A DNA stretch of 64,000 nucleotides from Scedosporium boydii (lineage: Eukaryota > Ascomycota > Sordariomycetes > Microascales > Microascaceae), in the NCBI GenBank assembly GCA_002221725.1, contig NJFT01000034.1, positions 124,001-188,000 of the forward strand, given 5' to 3'. Under the pieces are notes generated by a model, which searched no databases, was not told where the DNA came from, and worked only from the letters and a program-made list of their open reading frames with translations. The position numbers and the translations under genes are program-made. Of this stretch, positions 47,641 to 61,555 are shown in pieces. How positions within the stretch are numbered: position 1 is the stretch's first letter; every line of letters begins with the position of its first letter.

Positions 47641-50600
47641 CTAGTGGCGGTGGTGAACTGACCCGCCCAGCAAATCAATAAGCGGATCGTTATCGGCACC
47701 CCCGTACGAACCCCCATGGTTCGGCAGGTTGAGGGAATTATGGTGGTGTTGGTATGACCCGGCGCCGACGTAACCCGAGTGGCTATCGCGGGCGGATCGG
47801 TAGTTGTGCTGTGCCGACGACGTTGTAGCGGAGGAGTCGAAGCCGTACCAGTTCTGTTGGTTCCGTTGCTGATGGTGGTTTTGGGTCTGTGTCTGCGTCT
47901 GTAGTTGCTGGTGTTGTTGGCGTGTGTTTTGGCGAGGCTGCTGTACGGACTGCTTCGCCATCTGCGTTTGTTTTGGTAGTTGGGGATTGTACGTCGGGTA
48001 TTGCTGCCGAGACTGTTGTTGGGTTTTCTGGGCATATGGGTTCGAGGGTCCATGTGTGGCGGTAGAGGTGCTACCACCGTCACCGAGGTCAAAATAGTTC
48101 TGTGAGGAGGTTGCGGTGGTAAGGGATGGCTGAGAATACGACGAGACCGGGGCGGGAAGAGATGGTTGAGAGTATGACGTGGTAGAAGGGGTGGAAGAGA
48201 CGGTGGTGTTGGCAGTGTTCGTTTGCTGCTGGCCCCAATGAGATGTTGAGGTAGAAGTGGAGGTGGAGTAGCCCGTCGTTCTCGGCTGGGTCGCAGACGA
48301 GGATAGCCCGGTGGTGTTGGATGTCGTCGAGCGATTGTAATTATCGTAGGTGTACGACTGGTTATTCCCCGAAGCCGCCGTAGGATGATTAGAGTACGGC
48401 TCGTAGGCGATGCGATGACTCGTCTGGTCGCTTTCGTTCTGTGTCTGCGACGGAAACTCGGTATAATTAAAGTTTCCAAGCCGACCCATGGTAGAAGCCG
48501 CGTTATACGTCGCAACATCCGGACTCGTCGTAGTCTCTTGCGCGGTACGAGAGCTACCGCTGTTCTGATATGAAGAAGAATCCACGCCTACTCCTATTCT
48601 CGCAGTTGCTCCCGTCGCAACTTGTTGCTGTTCTCGCGGCTGCGTTTGCTGTTGGTACTGTTGAACAGATGTATTGGATGCGCGGGATGGCGCTCTCTCT
48701 GGAACAGGAGTACGGCTCTGAGCGCGATTGCTCTGCCGTGACTTGGCCCTAGGAATCGATGCCGTAGCTTGCGCTTGGTACGGAGACCGTCCAGTCTGAG
48801 GTTTCTGGGCTACTTGTGTCGACGGCCTCCCGCTTTCTTCTTGGAGAATGGCATGCGTAGCTGCAGCTACATGTTGGGTGTTCAGATAGGATTGGGACGT
48901 GCTGGTCGGAGTCGTGGTTGTGGTAGGCTGACTGATTCCGCTAGGCGGATTCGTCAACGTCGAGGGATTGATGGTGGCCGTTCCCCAAGCGCTGGTGGCT
49001 GGAGATTCTGGGAGAGCGAGGGGGCTGTGGTCGTTTTTCCTCTTATTCACGGGCGCTGAGGGTAGGGTACGGCGCCTTTTCTTCTTCTTGGCCTCGGCGG
49101 GCTCTTGGGTCATCGATGGGGCAACAACTGGTGCTGGAGTCGGAGTTGGCTCAGGAGGCTCAGACGGTTGAGAGACGATCTCAGGATGTGGATGGATCGT
49201 GACAGTCTGTCCGCCTTGCTGAGTCGTCGAGTCAACGATTAAGCTATTCGAAGGCTCGATAAAATGAGCCTGAAGAATGCCCGTAATCATGGCCTGCGCG
49301 TCGTTGTCCAGGCCATGGGACGTCATGACATCGTCGTCAAGCACATGCGAAGTCTCGGCTTCGATTTCCACGCCTACCTCCGCCTCAGCCTCCACCTCCG
49401 TGTCCTCAGTCACCGTAGCAGCCGACTTCGACTTTGCGGGTCTGGTCTTTTGAAGAGGATAGACACATTCGTCACCCGCATCGATGCAGTATTGGCATGC
49501 CGGCTTTTCTTTACCGCACTGCGTAATCAAGCAAGTTAGAAACAGAAACTTTGAGTGATGAGGATAAGAAGGAACAATACAATACCTTTACTTTCTTTTT
49601 ACCCTTGCAATTTGAGCAAGACACGCGCGTCAACCGTTGTTTGCCGGTTGTCTTAGGGCCTGGAGTCGATTGAGCTTCTTCAGGTAAGGAAGTATCATCC
49701 AACGCGGATTCATCAGCTTCACTAGCTTGAGCTACGGGCGCAGCAGCTGCAGAATTCTGGGCAGTCGCCGAGGAATCCTTATTCGGATGCACGATTCTTA
49801 ATCTCTCGGCACCATATTGGATCAACATCGTTAGCGACTCCTGCTGTAGTGCCGGAGATTGGTTCGCGAAGATATTGAACTGATCGGACGATAGTGTATT
49901 GGGATCAATTCCAGCACTCTGTAGAAGCTCGATGGCCCTCTGACGTCTTCGTTCTGCCTCCTCCGGGTCAACGTTGATCTGTGCCATCATCGTAGTCGCC
50001 GCCCCGGGCACCGTTTCATTTGCGGCCTGATCATTGGCTGCGGCTGCTGCATCACCGGACTGCTCATTCGCCTTCTTCTTCGAGGGCCTCGGGGCTCTCT
50101 TCTTCTTTGGCTTCGGCCTCGCAGAACCCTCACCAGCGGCTTCACCTCCAGGAGTACTGAGCGTCGATGCATCAAGCACAGTGATCTCCAGCGTAGAGCC
50201 ATCCGCATCGGGTAACCCTTGCTCACCACTAGCTGCAGTGCCGTTACTCTTCTTTGTCCGGGGTCTCTTCCTTGCGCTTCCGTCCTCGGGACCATTAGGG
50301 GCATCTCTCTTGCGGCTGGATTTGGCGCTTTTCGGTGTTGGAATGACAGCGGGAGCAGTGGGTCGAGGCGGCGGCGCGAAGAGTACGAGAAGTTCGGCGA
50401 CGGTCTTGTGGAAGGGAGTATGCTTGTACTTAATCGTGATATTTCGAGAACTTCTAGAAAACGAGATAATCAAAGCCCCTCGGCAGTCAAATGCGGGCCG
50501 ACCTGGATCCGGGAGTTAGCATAATCACATCCGCCTTCGCACTTCCACCACCCTCTTCCTCTGTATGCGTACGTACTTGCAGAGATAGGGTCTAATTCCT

Positions 50601-51126
50601 TCGCGCTATAGTCGCCGACAACGATATTCTGCACACTCTTTGCGTTCTGGCGAAGCCACGCCTGTGTCGAGTGCTTGCAGATATAGGTGAACGTCCATCC
50701 ATGGGGCTTTCTCGACGCTTCCCTCACAACCCAAGAACCGCCGTCACACGCACCAACCGCTGCGGCAATATGCCTCGCGACAAGCTTCTGCAACACGGGG
50801 TCATCCTGCGGCTGGTTCATAATCGTTTCGTTCGCCGAAATAATGCGCGATGGTTGGTTGGAACCGTCAGGTATAGACATCGGAGTGACGCCTCTGTCGA
50901 GGGCGCCGAAGGGCTCATTTTCGTTCTGGGAACTCGGGATGGTGAAGCGTGTCGCGGAGTTAAGCTCGTATGTAAATGAAATATGCTCGGCTTTCGCCGC
51001 CGATACTTTCGTCTCGAGGGCCTTGCGCAGATGCGCCTGGAGGTCGTCGATAGAGGAGCCGGAGAGCGACGAGCCGTTAGCCGTCTGCTTCAACGACTGG
51101 CCCAAGATGCTGAATATATCCGCCAT
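47641..51126 (-). CDS. Large Zn2Cys6 regulator with N-terminal zinc-finger-like region
   Basis: Predicted 1,114-aa nuclear regulator. Minus-strand exons: 51126-50577, 50502-49586, 49518-47641. The first intron runs GTACGT to CCAG with a GCTAAC branch site. It joins DPISA to SRPAFDCRG. Residues 131-215 read as beta strands with Cys150, Cys190, His211 and His215 (FTYIC, FDCRGALIISF, IKYKHTPFH), a pattern like WRKY-GCM1/FLYWCH fingers. Residues 300-470 hold Lys/Arg-rich blocks (RKRDAPNG, RKRPRTKK, KKKRAPRPSKKK) fit for nuclear import. A Zn2Cys6 cluster is at C479, C482, C490, C497, C500, C507. The last 550 residues are Gln/Ser/Thr-rich with polyQ, like an activation domain. The cluster spacing is C-x2-C-x7-C-x6-C-x2-C-x6-C; the usual third-position spacing is x6. 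An alternative donor at 49592 would give x5. Target genes are unknown. Confidence 0.8.
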
Positions 51127-51692
51127 GTTTGGCTGGCGATGCCCCCGAGGAGCGCACTGGGCGGGCGATGAGCAATGGTCGGGTCCTTCGTCAGAATGTG
51201 GCGTCCGTCGTGAGCGTCGACGTTGGCGGATTGCCGTGGAGCGCGTACTTCGTAACGGGCTAAATAGGAAAGTGGGAATGGCACCTTTGGCCAAGTGTTA
51301 ACAGCTGTCAATATTCTTGACGTTGCAGGGCTGCTTTTCCTAATGATGGAAGAGATGGGCTCGGACAAGGTTGCCGAATTTATTATAGAAATTGAATTCT
51401 GTTTTGATTGTTTCAAGGAAAGAAACCATGGAGATAAGAATGGGCTCAGATCAATAAATTTGTAGTTTTGTTGTGAATCCACACTTCCCTGTGCGGATAC
51501 TCATCTCTCTATCGTCACAAGTTGCTAAGTTGTTGTCACGACTTGCACGCAAAAGGATGAAGCTACTGTTCCATTTTTCAAAGATAAGAGACAAAGGAGA
51601 AGTTTCATAACCAAGGAAACATAATAATACAGTTCTTCATACACGTTATACAGATCCCTAAGCTCGAGGCAGTTCCAGCCTGTGCCTTTAGA
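51127..51692. other. Intergenic between Ku70 and the Zn2Cys6 gene
   Basis: Promoter of the Zn2Cys6 gene and 3' end of the Ku70 gene, both on the minus strand. A TACTTCGTA motif lies at 51246. No gene is recognised. Confidence 0.6.
51246..51254 (+). repeat. TACTTCGTA motif upstream of the Zn2Cys6 gene
   Basis: Exact copy of the recurring intergenic 9-mer, 120 bp upstream of the Zn2Cys6 start codon. Confidence 0.55.
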
Positions 51693-53750
51693 CTAGGCAT
51701 TCCCATCAGCCCATTCCTCCAACCTCTCGACGAGCTCAGCTTTCCTGCCGAGTATCGGCAAGCCCCTGCAGGCAAGAACATCCTTTAGTTCCGCCACTGT
51801 CATCTTTGATAGCTTCCCAGATTCGCTAGCCGCTTTGACCTGCGCATCACTCATCCCAGAAGACGAGGGTTTGCTCTCGGCCTTTGTCCTCTTTCTCGGT
51901 TTCTCAGCCTCGTCGTCATCAGCACTGCGTTTGATTGCGCTTAGCTTTTTCACATGCGCGACCTCCTCGTTGACGAGTGCCTGCCAATCCTTGATATGCC
52001 CACCGACTCGCTTCGCGATTGCAGAGTACTTGGGGATCGTGAGGTCCTCGGGCGTCTCGGGGACCTCTTCCTGGAGAGCTAAGGCTTGGAGGATCTTGTA
52101 GTGCCATTGAAGTTGCGGGTTGGGATACTTGGACGGGTTGTACATGCGATTAGGGAGCCACAAATTCTCGGTAATAACCTGCATCTTATCCACGAGAGCA
52201 TCTGAGGCTTGCACCGAATCTGGCATGTCCGGCGGGTTGCGGATATCGTCGACGAAAGGTAAGGGGTAGAGCCACAGCCCAGCGGGGAGGAAAGGTGTGC
52301 CCGATTCCTCGTCCGCTCGATCCCGAGAGGGAATTATGGCGACCAGGGCAGGCTTGGCGTTGGACCGCGTAATGGCCCACGCAACAGCCATCTTGCCATC
52401 CTTCAGGAGCTTCTTCCACAAGGCCGTGAAGACTCGGGTAGATCCCACGTAGTGCTCCTCACTCGGAAAGATGAAGGATGACTTGTGCACGCTAGCCCAG
52501 AAGGGAAGACTTGACTGTGGCTTGAAGCCAATTATTCTGATCGTGGTTGGGCCAAAGTCCTTCAATGACTTCTGCTCCTCTGGTGTAAAATAGACGTATT
52601 CGCCACCAAATTTGTAGGCCTTTTTCATCTCTGCTTTCTCGACAGTCCTAGCGGTGTCTTCTGACACCTTGGTGGTCTCTCCGAGAGCTATCTGGGGTAC
52701 TTCACCGTCTAGCCAGATATAACAACTGCGTTCCTCTTTCTGGCGGCTAATCACGTTGTAGCCTTTGACGGATATCGTGAGACCCGGAGCAACCTCGAAC
52801 GCTACACCAGAAAAGAGAGCCCGCTTTGCCGTTTGTTTAAAATTGATATTGGCAATTAGGGAGTTTAGAAGACTCAGTCCGCCTCCGGACTTGGATGTCA
52901 AGACTTCCGACATGTTCGCCTCCGCAGCAGTATCTCTGTAAATGATGTCCTGGATGGAGTGAGTTAGTTGTTAATGAACTCTCTTCTTAACCGAAAGTGA
53001 AGTTTTGAGACCTACGTCATAGAATTTTGCCATGTTAAATTCGCCATCTCCACGAATGATTGGAAATAGTTCTATAACGACACCCAAGTCGTACAGATCC
53101 TTGGCTCTTACCGCGGCAGCGGACTTGGCCTGCTTGTCTGTAGCGTGAGGGTTATCGTTGTCGGTGATGATGAACAGTCTGCGGCTCCCGAAATTCGCAG
53201 CTTTGGTGGTAAAGATCTGATTCGCACAGAACAAAACATTGGCCATGGCTGCGGGTTCCTTGCTAGGCACTAGAATCCCCTCCTCACTCTCGTCATCCTC
53301 AACCAGGGACTGTAAGGCCTTGACGTCCTCTGCGGCAGGGATATCGAGATCGGTGAAAAGGTAGCAATGGGGATAGACAGGCGCATTTGAATCGCCATCT
53401 TCATCCTGATACTTCGATTTCTCTGTGCCGTATAATAAGATGCCCATCATATCCTTGGGATTAGAGATGATGCGCTGCTGCATGAGATGATAGGCGCATT
53501 TCAAAGCAGCAGTCAGGGGGCTGTCTCGGTCGGCCTTCTTCTTCGTAGAAGCTGGAGGAGGAGTGAGCATAGACTCGCTCACTTCAATTGCGATGAGTAC
53601 TGCATCTTTTTGCGTTTTGTAATTCTAGCTTTATCGTGAGTAGATCGTCGTTAGGGTGTGATTGGTGTTATAACTTAGACCCACGCTCTCATCAACCTCC
53701 TCATCAATCTCATCGTCATCGCCACGCTGCCATGGCTCGCGTTCACTCAT
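51693..53750 (-). CDS. KU70: Ku70, three exons
   Basis: A 643-aa Ku70 homologue. With Ku80 it binds DNA ends, starts non-homologous end joining, and acts at telomeres. Minus-strand exons: 53750-53685, 53624-53016, 52949-51693; the short first exon encodes an acidic N-terminus ([12 protein letters not shown]). The von Willebrand A-type domain follows ([19 protein letters not shown] onward to about residue 220, with [11 protein letters not shown]). The Ku core beta-barrel is at about 250-480 ([58 protein letters not shown]). A SAP domain closes the protein ([33 protein letters not shown]). A basic stretch, [12 protein letters not shown], precedes the SAP domain and could be a nuclear signal. 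Exon joints keep frame. Length and order match fungal Ku70. Confidence 0.95.
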
Positions 53751-54321
53751 TCTTTCGATGGTTCGGAGCTGTGACCTTGAGAATTGGTTGAAAAAGAAGA
53801 AGAAACCGACCCCGGATGACGGTGTCTTTTTCTAGCTCTACGCGATGACTGCCTGGACCATCGCGATTGACCTCAGCACTGCCAACGCGAAGGCACGTGA
53901 AATTTTAGCTTACTTCCTCTGTTGAATTGGCCAGCAATGATTGGCCTCAATTGCGGAGCAAGATTTTAACAAAGCAGGCAGCATCTCCGCGGAAATTTCT
54001 TGACACTCCAACTTATTCTGTTAGCGCACTAACAATTGCCCCCGGATACGGTATCTCCGGAGTTCTCATGCAAGCAACTCGGCTTTTTGCCTCCAGATCC
54101 TGAACTACCGTTGTTGAGCTTGCGGCGGTGGCCAATTTGGAGAGTCATGGGCGGCCTTATAATTTTTCGGACCATCCACTCTCGGCCGACTTCGAAACTA
54201 ACCTTGGCATCGACTTAATTGCCAACGAAAGCCAGAATTCATCCCTAACACATTAACCACCCCATTCTTCGATATTTCCAAGTCCCTTCTCCCACTTTCC
54301 ACTCGTTTCTTAGCCTTCACA
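53751..54321. other. Divergent intergenic between Ku70 and ferrochelatase
   Basis: A 571-bp shared upstream region. No gene is recognised. Confidence 0.65.
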
Positions 54322-55741
<1,420 letters not shown>

Positions 55742-56155
55742 CGGGTTAGAAACGGAGCCTAGAGGGGAAAATCGAATGTATCAAAATATAGTGTGAAAAT
55801 GGTAGACAGGAATACCCCACGACCATGTACATTAACGAAAGATATCAACTTTATTGCCTTACCGATATGAGTGCTTCTGATGTCTTCTCTTCTTCTCGGT
55901 TTCGGATTTGTGGTTGATGCGAGTAACAATTAACAGTGCGAATTATTTTGCACGGTGTTTCACATCAAGACGCGTCCATCCTCATCCCATTAACGCGTCC
56001 CACAGCGTCGCCCACCCGCATCTGCTCGTATTAAACCAATCCAAAAAACCTCAGCTTGCTTGACTCGACTGTCTTTCTTCTGGTGCGAGTCAACGAGTCA
56101 ATCTCATAGGACTGCCCTTTAGAAGGTCTATAAATTTCTCTCTATCCATTCTGCA
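55742..56155. other. Intergenic between ferrochelatase and CTF18
   Basis: A 414-bp tandem intergenic region. A TATAAATT string at 56129 is only 20 bp before the CTF18 ATG, too close for a normal TATA box. No gene is recognised. Confidence 0.6.
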
Positions 56156-59100
56156 ATGGCTTCATCACCGATCCTATACCCCCCGAGCAGTCCCGCGTCG
56201 CTAGGGGTGAAGCGAGCCCGCCAGAATGAAGCACCTTCGACCAGACCTGCACCGCGAACGGTTGGTGGCTTCATGATGGACGCCGACTCTGACGACGAAA
56301 TCGAGGATCCTCAGCCCTTACCCAAGAAGCGTATGGTTGCGCCGCCGAGGAAGACAACAGATGCTATGTCCTTTTCTCCGCCCACAGACACGTTAGAATT
56401 CCAGAGTCCGTTCGCCAGGGAATCGCAACCGCAAGATGCACAGCTAGACTCCCTCGATTTCCCGACACAACGTGAGACCGATCGGCTTCAATTCAGCCAA
56501 ATATCCCAGTTTCGATCCAACCTCATGAGCGCGACGCGAACATACAGGCTTAAGACGTGCGGCGGGCAAACCACAGCCATCGGATCGCGCAAACAAAGTG
56601 CGCCCGTTTCATACGAGAGCATGGTCTCCGCGCGGTCGAAAACGAAGGAGGGGCGAGCAAAGCGCGCGTATTATGGAATTGAGATTCATGAATTGGTCCG
56701 ACTGGCATCCCTTGAGATCAAGAACCAACGGGAGAAGGACCCTACTCCCTCTCTATCTCACCCTTGCGCTACGTCTGACATCACTACTGCTCAACTCACG
56801 GGCAAGAAGTCAAAGAAGGCTTTGTTATGGACTGAAAAATACAGGGCCCGGAAGTTCACGGATCTCTGCGGCGATGACGGGACAAATCGCCTGGTCCTGA
56901 GGTGGATTAAGCGTTGGGACCCTATCGTCTTCCCCGGCTCGGCCAAGCCCAAGCCCAAGAAGCCGCTCTCCGCGTCCCACAAGCCCGGAGATCAAGAACC
57001 GGAACATGAGAAACCGCACAAGAAAATTCTGCTTCTTACGGGGCCTCCAGGTCTTGGGAAGACAACACTTGCTCATGTCTGCGCGAGGCAGGCCGGCTAC
57101 GAGGTCGTAGAAATCAACGCAAGCGATGACAGGAGCAAGAACGTGGTTAACAACCGCATTCGTACCAGTCTGGGGACGGAGAATGTAAAGACTGTTACTA
57201 ATAGCAAGCGGCCTGGGGATAAGCCGTCGAGGCCTGCTCGACCCGTTTGCGTCATTGTCGACGAGGTTGACGGGGTGACCACCGGATCTGGCGCCTCTGG
57301 AGAAGGCGGTTTCATCAAGGCCCTTGTGGACCTTGTCCTGGTTGACCAGAAGAACTCCTCCACCACGGAGAAATCGGAGACTACGAGTCGACGCCGAAAA
57401 AAAGGCGATGATTTCCGGCAGAGACGACCTCTTATCCTAATTTGTAACGATGTCTATCACCCTTCTCTTCGACCGTTGCGGCAGTCGGGCCTAGCTGAAA
57501 TTATCCACGCCGGAAAGCCCTCTATTGATGCCGTCGTGGGTCGGTTGACATTGGTTTTTGAGAAGGAGGGTATCCCTTGTGAGAAGGATGCAGCAAGGAA
57601 ACTTTGTGAAGCAGCCTGGGGCATGTCCAGTGGACTCGATACGAGACGGGGCGCAGAGAGTACTGTGCAAGGTGACTTGCGAGGTGTCATGGTCGTCGGG
57701 GAATGGGTGGCTGGAAGGTTCAGAAATATGCCCGACGCCGGTCCGAAGCTCACGAGACACTGGGTTGAGAAACACGTCCTACAAGATCTAACGAATGGTG
57801 GTGCCGGTGCACGCGGGATGGGCCGTGGCGGCGTGAAGGATATCGTGACCAGGGTATTTCAAGAAGGCGCAGGCTTCCCTCGCCAGGCCCTAAAGACTAC
57901 CCAAGACGCCCACCTTCGTCACGAGCAGCCAAAGGAACAACTCGGGTTTTCCGAGCTTCACAAGAGGAGCGGAATGGCCATGCTTCGGCAGATGGTGGAG
58001 ACGAGCGGAGATATTGACCGTGTCATGTCGGACATCATTTCCGAGTATCCCAATCACGAGTTTAACGACGACTGTTACCTCACCAAGCCTAATGAGGCGT
58101 ACGATTGGTTGCATTTCCTCGATTCTTGCTCCACGAGGCTCTACTCTGGCCAAGAATGGGAACTTGCTCCGTATCTCAGTCAGCCCGTGCTCGCTTGCCA
58201 TAACCTATTCGCATCCCCTATCCGTACCTATGGGTCGACATATGATCACAAATGGGGTGCCGATGACAAAGAAGAACCGCAGTCACGATTTTCAGGACCG
58301 CGTGCGTCCTACAATGCCCATGAGTCGGAGAAACACAACAGGAGCATGCTGCAAGCGATGCAAGGGGAATTCACTCCCACTTTGGCGCGCTTATTCCGAA
58401 GCCCCGAGGATATGGCTACCGAGTTCATCCCCTACCTCGTCCGGATGGTTTCGCCAGCCGTCAATCCTGTCATCGTGGGAGGCGGAGGCATCAAGGGCAC
58501 GAGCACGGCCAGTGTCCGGAAGGATAGCGAGAAAAAGATGGTCCGACGCGCCGCTGAGGTGATGGCAGAAGTCGGCATTGCCTTGCAGAAGGGTCGACTC
58601 GAGGGCGAGGCAATGTCAAGCCGCGGACCGCAGTTTGTTTACCGAATGGAACCGTAAGTTCATTTCGTAGATACCGTTTGAGCGCCTCGCATACAGAAGC
58701 TAAGCTAATGTGAATTGCAGGGACTTGGATGAACTTGCCGACTTCGAGACTCTTTCCCGGACCTCCTTGACATCCCACGTCCCCACCCGATATGCCGTCC
58801 GTCAAGTCCTTGACCAAGAGCTTCTTAAAGTCTCAGTCGCAAGAGCCGAAGCCGCCAGGCAAGCCAGGTTCCAAGATGCATCCCAGCCTGGTCAACAAAA
58901 CACGACAACCCCAGCGCCTCTCATCCCTACTTCAAGTAACAAGGAGAACATAGATTCTGGAGAGAACACGGTGCCTGAAGCTAAAGTCAAGCGAGACTTC
59001 TTCGGTAGAATAATCAAGGAGACCGCGCCGCTAAAGGAGAGAAACGTGAACCGTGGCAACTCAGGCAGTAGCCAGAGCAAGGTGAAGGTGTGGGTCAAGT

Positions 59101-59168
59101 ATAACGAAGGACTCAATAATGCGGTGCGACGGCCGATTACGTTGAACGATTTCATGAAGATCTTGTAA
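56156..59168 (+). CDS. CTF18: CTF18, alternative clamp-loader large subunit
   Basis: A 981-aa homologue of Ctf18, large subunit of the Ctf18-RFC complex that loads PCNA and supports sister-chromatid cohesion and the replication checkpoint. Exons: 56156-58653 and 58721-59168. The N-terminal ~200 residues are low-complexity. RFC box sequence LLWTEKYRARKFTDLCGDD leads into the AAA+ domain. Walker A is GPPGLGKTTLAHVCARQAGY at about residue 295. Walker B is VCVIVDEVDGV. The sensor segment is PLILICNDVYHPSLRPLR. After a helical collar the C-terminus is KVWVKYNEGLNNAVRRPITLNDFM, the conserved tail that in yeast contacts Ctf8-Dcc1 and DNA polymerase epsilon. The second exon is needed for that tail. 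It converges on CLP1 with 130 bp between stop codons. Confidence 0.95.
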
Positions 59169-59298
59169 ATAGGAATGCATTGGCCAGCGTGTAATTTTCA
59201 CAGATGCATTTATAATGATCAGTCTAATTTCATCGCTTTTCTGTTCTCTTGTCATTGGGTATCTAGAATCTAGTCGCGAGAGGGAAAAGGCAGGATGT

Positions 59299-60879
59299 TC
59301 AGCCGAGAAGGTTGACATGAGGTTCTGGCCATTTCCCAAGGATGAGCGGTCGATCTCCAAGTCTTCCGGGCAGCGGCGCCAACAGTTTTATCTTAGACTT
59401 GTCAACATCGACATGCGCGACGTACACGAACCCGAGAACGAGAGACGTCCGGATCGCCTCCGCGGTATCCTTGACCGAAGCTTGCATGATAGCTAGTGTC
59501 CAGTGTACCATATCGGCGGTAGGCTTGACTCGATCCAGCGCTTTAGCATCCGGTGTATATTCACCGTCTTGAACGTGATACTAGTTAGCTCCATCCCACC
59601 GTCTTCGATGCATCGCAAGGGGTTTCATGGCGCGGGGAACTTACTCTCGGGTAGCTTGAATATTGTCAGGCTGTCGAAGTCAACAAGTTGTGTTGAAGGA
59701 CTCAGCACCATTCTCGAATCGCCAAAGAAGTATTCCTTGATATCCGCCTCTCTTTCTTGAAGTAACCATAGCTCATCTCTTTCCGGGATCAATTTAGATT
59801 TGAAGATGTTTACAATGTGTATTTGCTCTTCAGAATGTGCCATTTCGTCCTTTAGCATCTCCTTGAGCTGTTCCTCGAGGCCCTGCGAGTCAATAGTAAT
59901 TACAACGTTCACTGAAAACAAGGTTAGCAAGATTGTCAGGAACAGGAGCAAGCGTTCGCGCTAGGGTATAAATGCTCACCCGAGAACTCGGAAATGATGT
60001 GCGACAGCAAATCCAGGCCTTCCATACTATCGGGTTGAATGCCTGCGGTATCGATAATCAAACCAGATCTCTTGACATTCGGGTCCTCGGACAACCTTGC
60101 CGATACCGACTCGGCCATTGTCGTCGTTATCTCCCTGTAAAGACCAGCATCATCCTCGATATTCTGGTGTCCGTAGAAGTGTACAATCGGTAACTTTGGT
60201 GGGATAGATCCGGGTCCGCTAGCTGGGGCTGCACCCCAGCCCTGCCGCGATTCGATATCCATCATCGAGGCAAAGACGGCGGCGCTCAGCGTTCCGGGAA
60301 GTGTCAACATGCCTTCGTCGGGGTTTAAGTTAACCACCAACGGTTGGTCTCCCCTCTTCGTGGCATAGGAAGCCAGTGTCTTCACACAGGTGGTTTTTCC
60401 TGAATTCGGCGTGCCGGCGATCAAGACCCTAGGACCGGTGCGACCTGTTGCGGCAGCCTTGAGCCGCTCGTGGTGAAGCCCAAAATGTATGTTGACGTAC
60501 ATGTTGGGAACATTCTCGGCAGGCGGGACATCCTTGATAACCCACTCCTTGTCGCAGGTTCCATCGACTTCTAGTTTGCATCCTTGGAGAGTCAGGATGT
60601 TGGTCTTGATGCTGGAGAAGTGGTACGGATGGTTCAGGTTCAGCTCGGTGCCGTCCTTTTCGGCGGTTCCCGAGACGAGCTTCACCGTCAGGCCGGGGCT
60701 ACCAAAGCCAACCTCAAAGCAGTACTGTCCAAAGGGCGGAAGCTCGATCTCTCGCGTCGAGGAAACGGCCGGGGCCTAGGGATGAGATGTCAGACTCTAA
60801 TCCTCTACAGTCGATTTGGTTATCGTCGGGTCGACTTTACCGCTTCCTCCATCAACCCTAGCCCAGGAATAGCAGCCAT
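59299..60879 (-). CDS. CLP1: CLP1, mRNA cleavage and polyadenylation factor subunit
   Basis: A 456-aa homologue of Clp1, the cleavage factor IA subunit that binds Pcf11 and ATP and acts in pre-mRNA 3'-end formation. Minus-strand exons: 60879-60841 (13 codons), 60775-59980, 59911-59645, 59567-59299; all junctions are in frame. The N-terminal beta domain contains REIELPPFGQYCFEVGFGSPGLTVKLVSGTAEKDGTELN. The P-loop is GTPNSGKTTCVKTLASYA at about residue 135. Further conserved blocks are VVNLNPDEGMLTLPGT, PIVHFYGHQN and GLIIDTAGIQPD. The C-terminal domain ends FVYVAHVDVDKSKIKLLAPLPGRLGDRPLILG. The family includes human polynucleotide kinase Clp1; the yeast protein binds ATP but lacks kinase activity. 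Which holds here cannot be told by eye. Confidence 0.95.
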
Positions 60880-61555
60880 CTTGGAGTCCCACCTTTGCCC
60901 AGTTTTCAAAGGGGGTCAAATCCGCTTTCGAATACTTCCGCAACTGCAGGTAGCTTTGTTGATTGGGCTTGATGTCGGGGACGGAACAAAGGCAACTAGG
61001 AAAGAGATGGAAGACCATCACACCATGAATAAGATGCTTGATTTAAATCCTGCAGTGAATCACTTCAGAGAGTGAAATTACATGAGACCCAAAATTAGAT
61101 GCTAAATCTCCGTTCCAAAACCTCCTTATTCTCGGTCTAAACTGAGCTCTGCTCGTTCTTGTTCATTTTCTTCGAACAAAGCTTGCTGAAGGCTGGTTTG
61201 AACTCAATTGGATAGGAGTGTTGGCAGTTGTATGTCAGCTGTCTCAAGCAAGTGGCATGCTTTCAAAACAAACGATCCATCGCTAACAAATTAAGCAGTA
61301 GTTAACATACTAGGACGTTAGTACGCTATTATCTTCGCCTTGATCACCTGGCCTGAAGCCGGCGTAATCCTCCAGGTCCCCGCGCTGCGTCATTCGTCAT
61401 TCGTATTCGCCCGTTTATTCGGCTGGGAGACCTCCGACCAACCTTCATGTTCTCTTGATTCTTGCCTACTCACCATCGCTCTTCCGATCTTTGAAAACAT
61501 CGATTTACAGCCATTTACGAACCTCGTCCCCCAACTCTTCCGCTCGATATCCGCC
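60880..61555. other. Divergent intergenic between CLP1 and the PMP3-like gene
   Basis: A 676-bp shared upstream region with no gene recognised. Confidence 0.6.
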
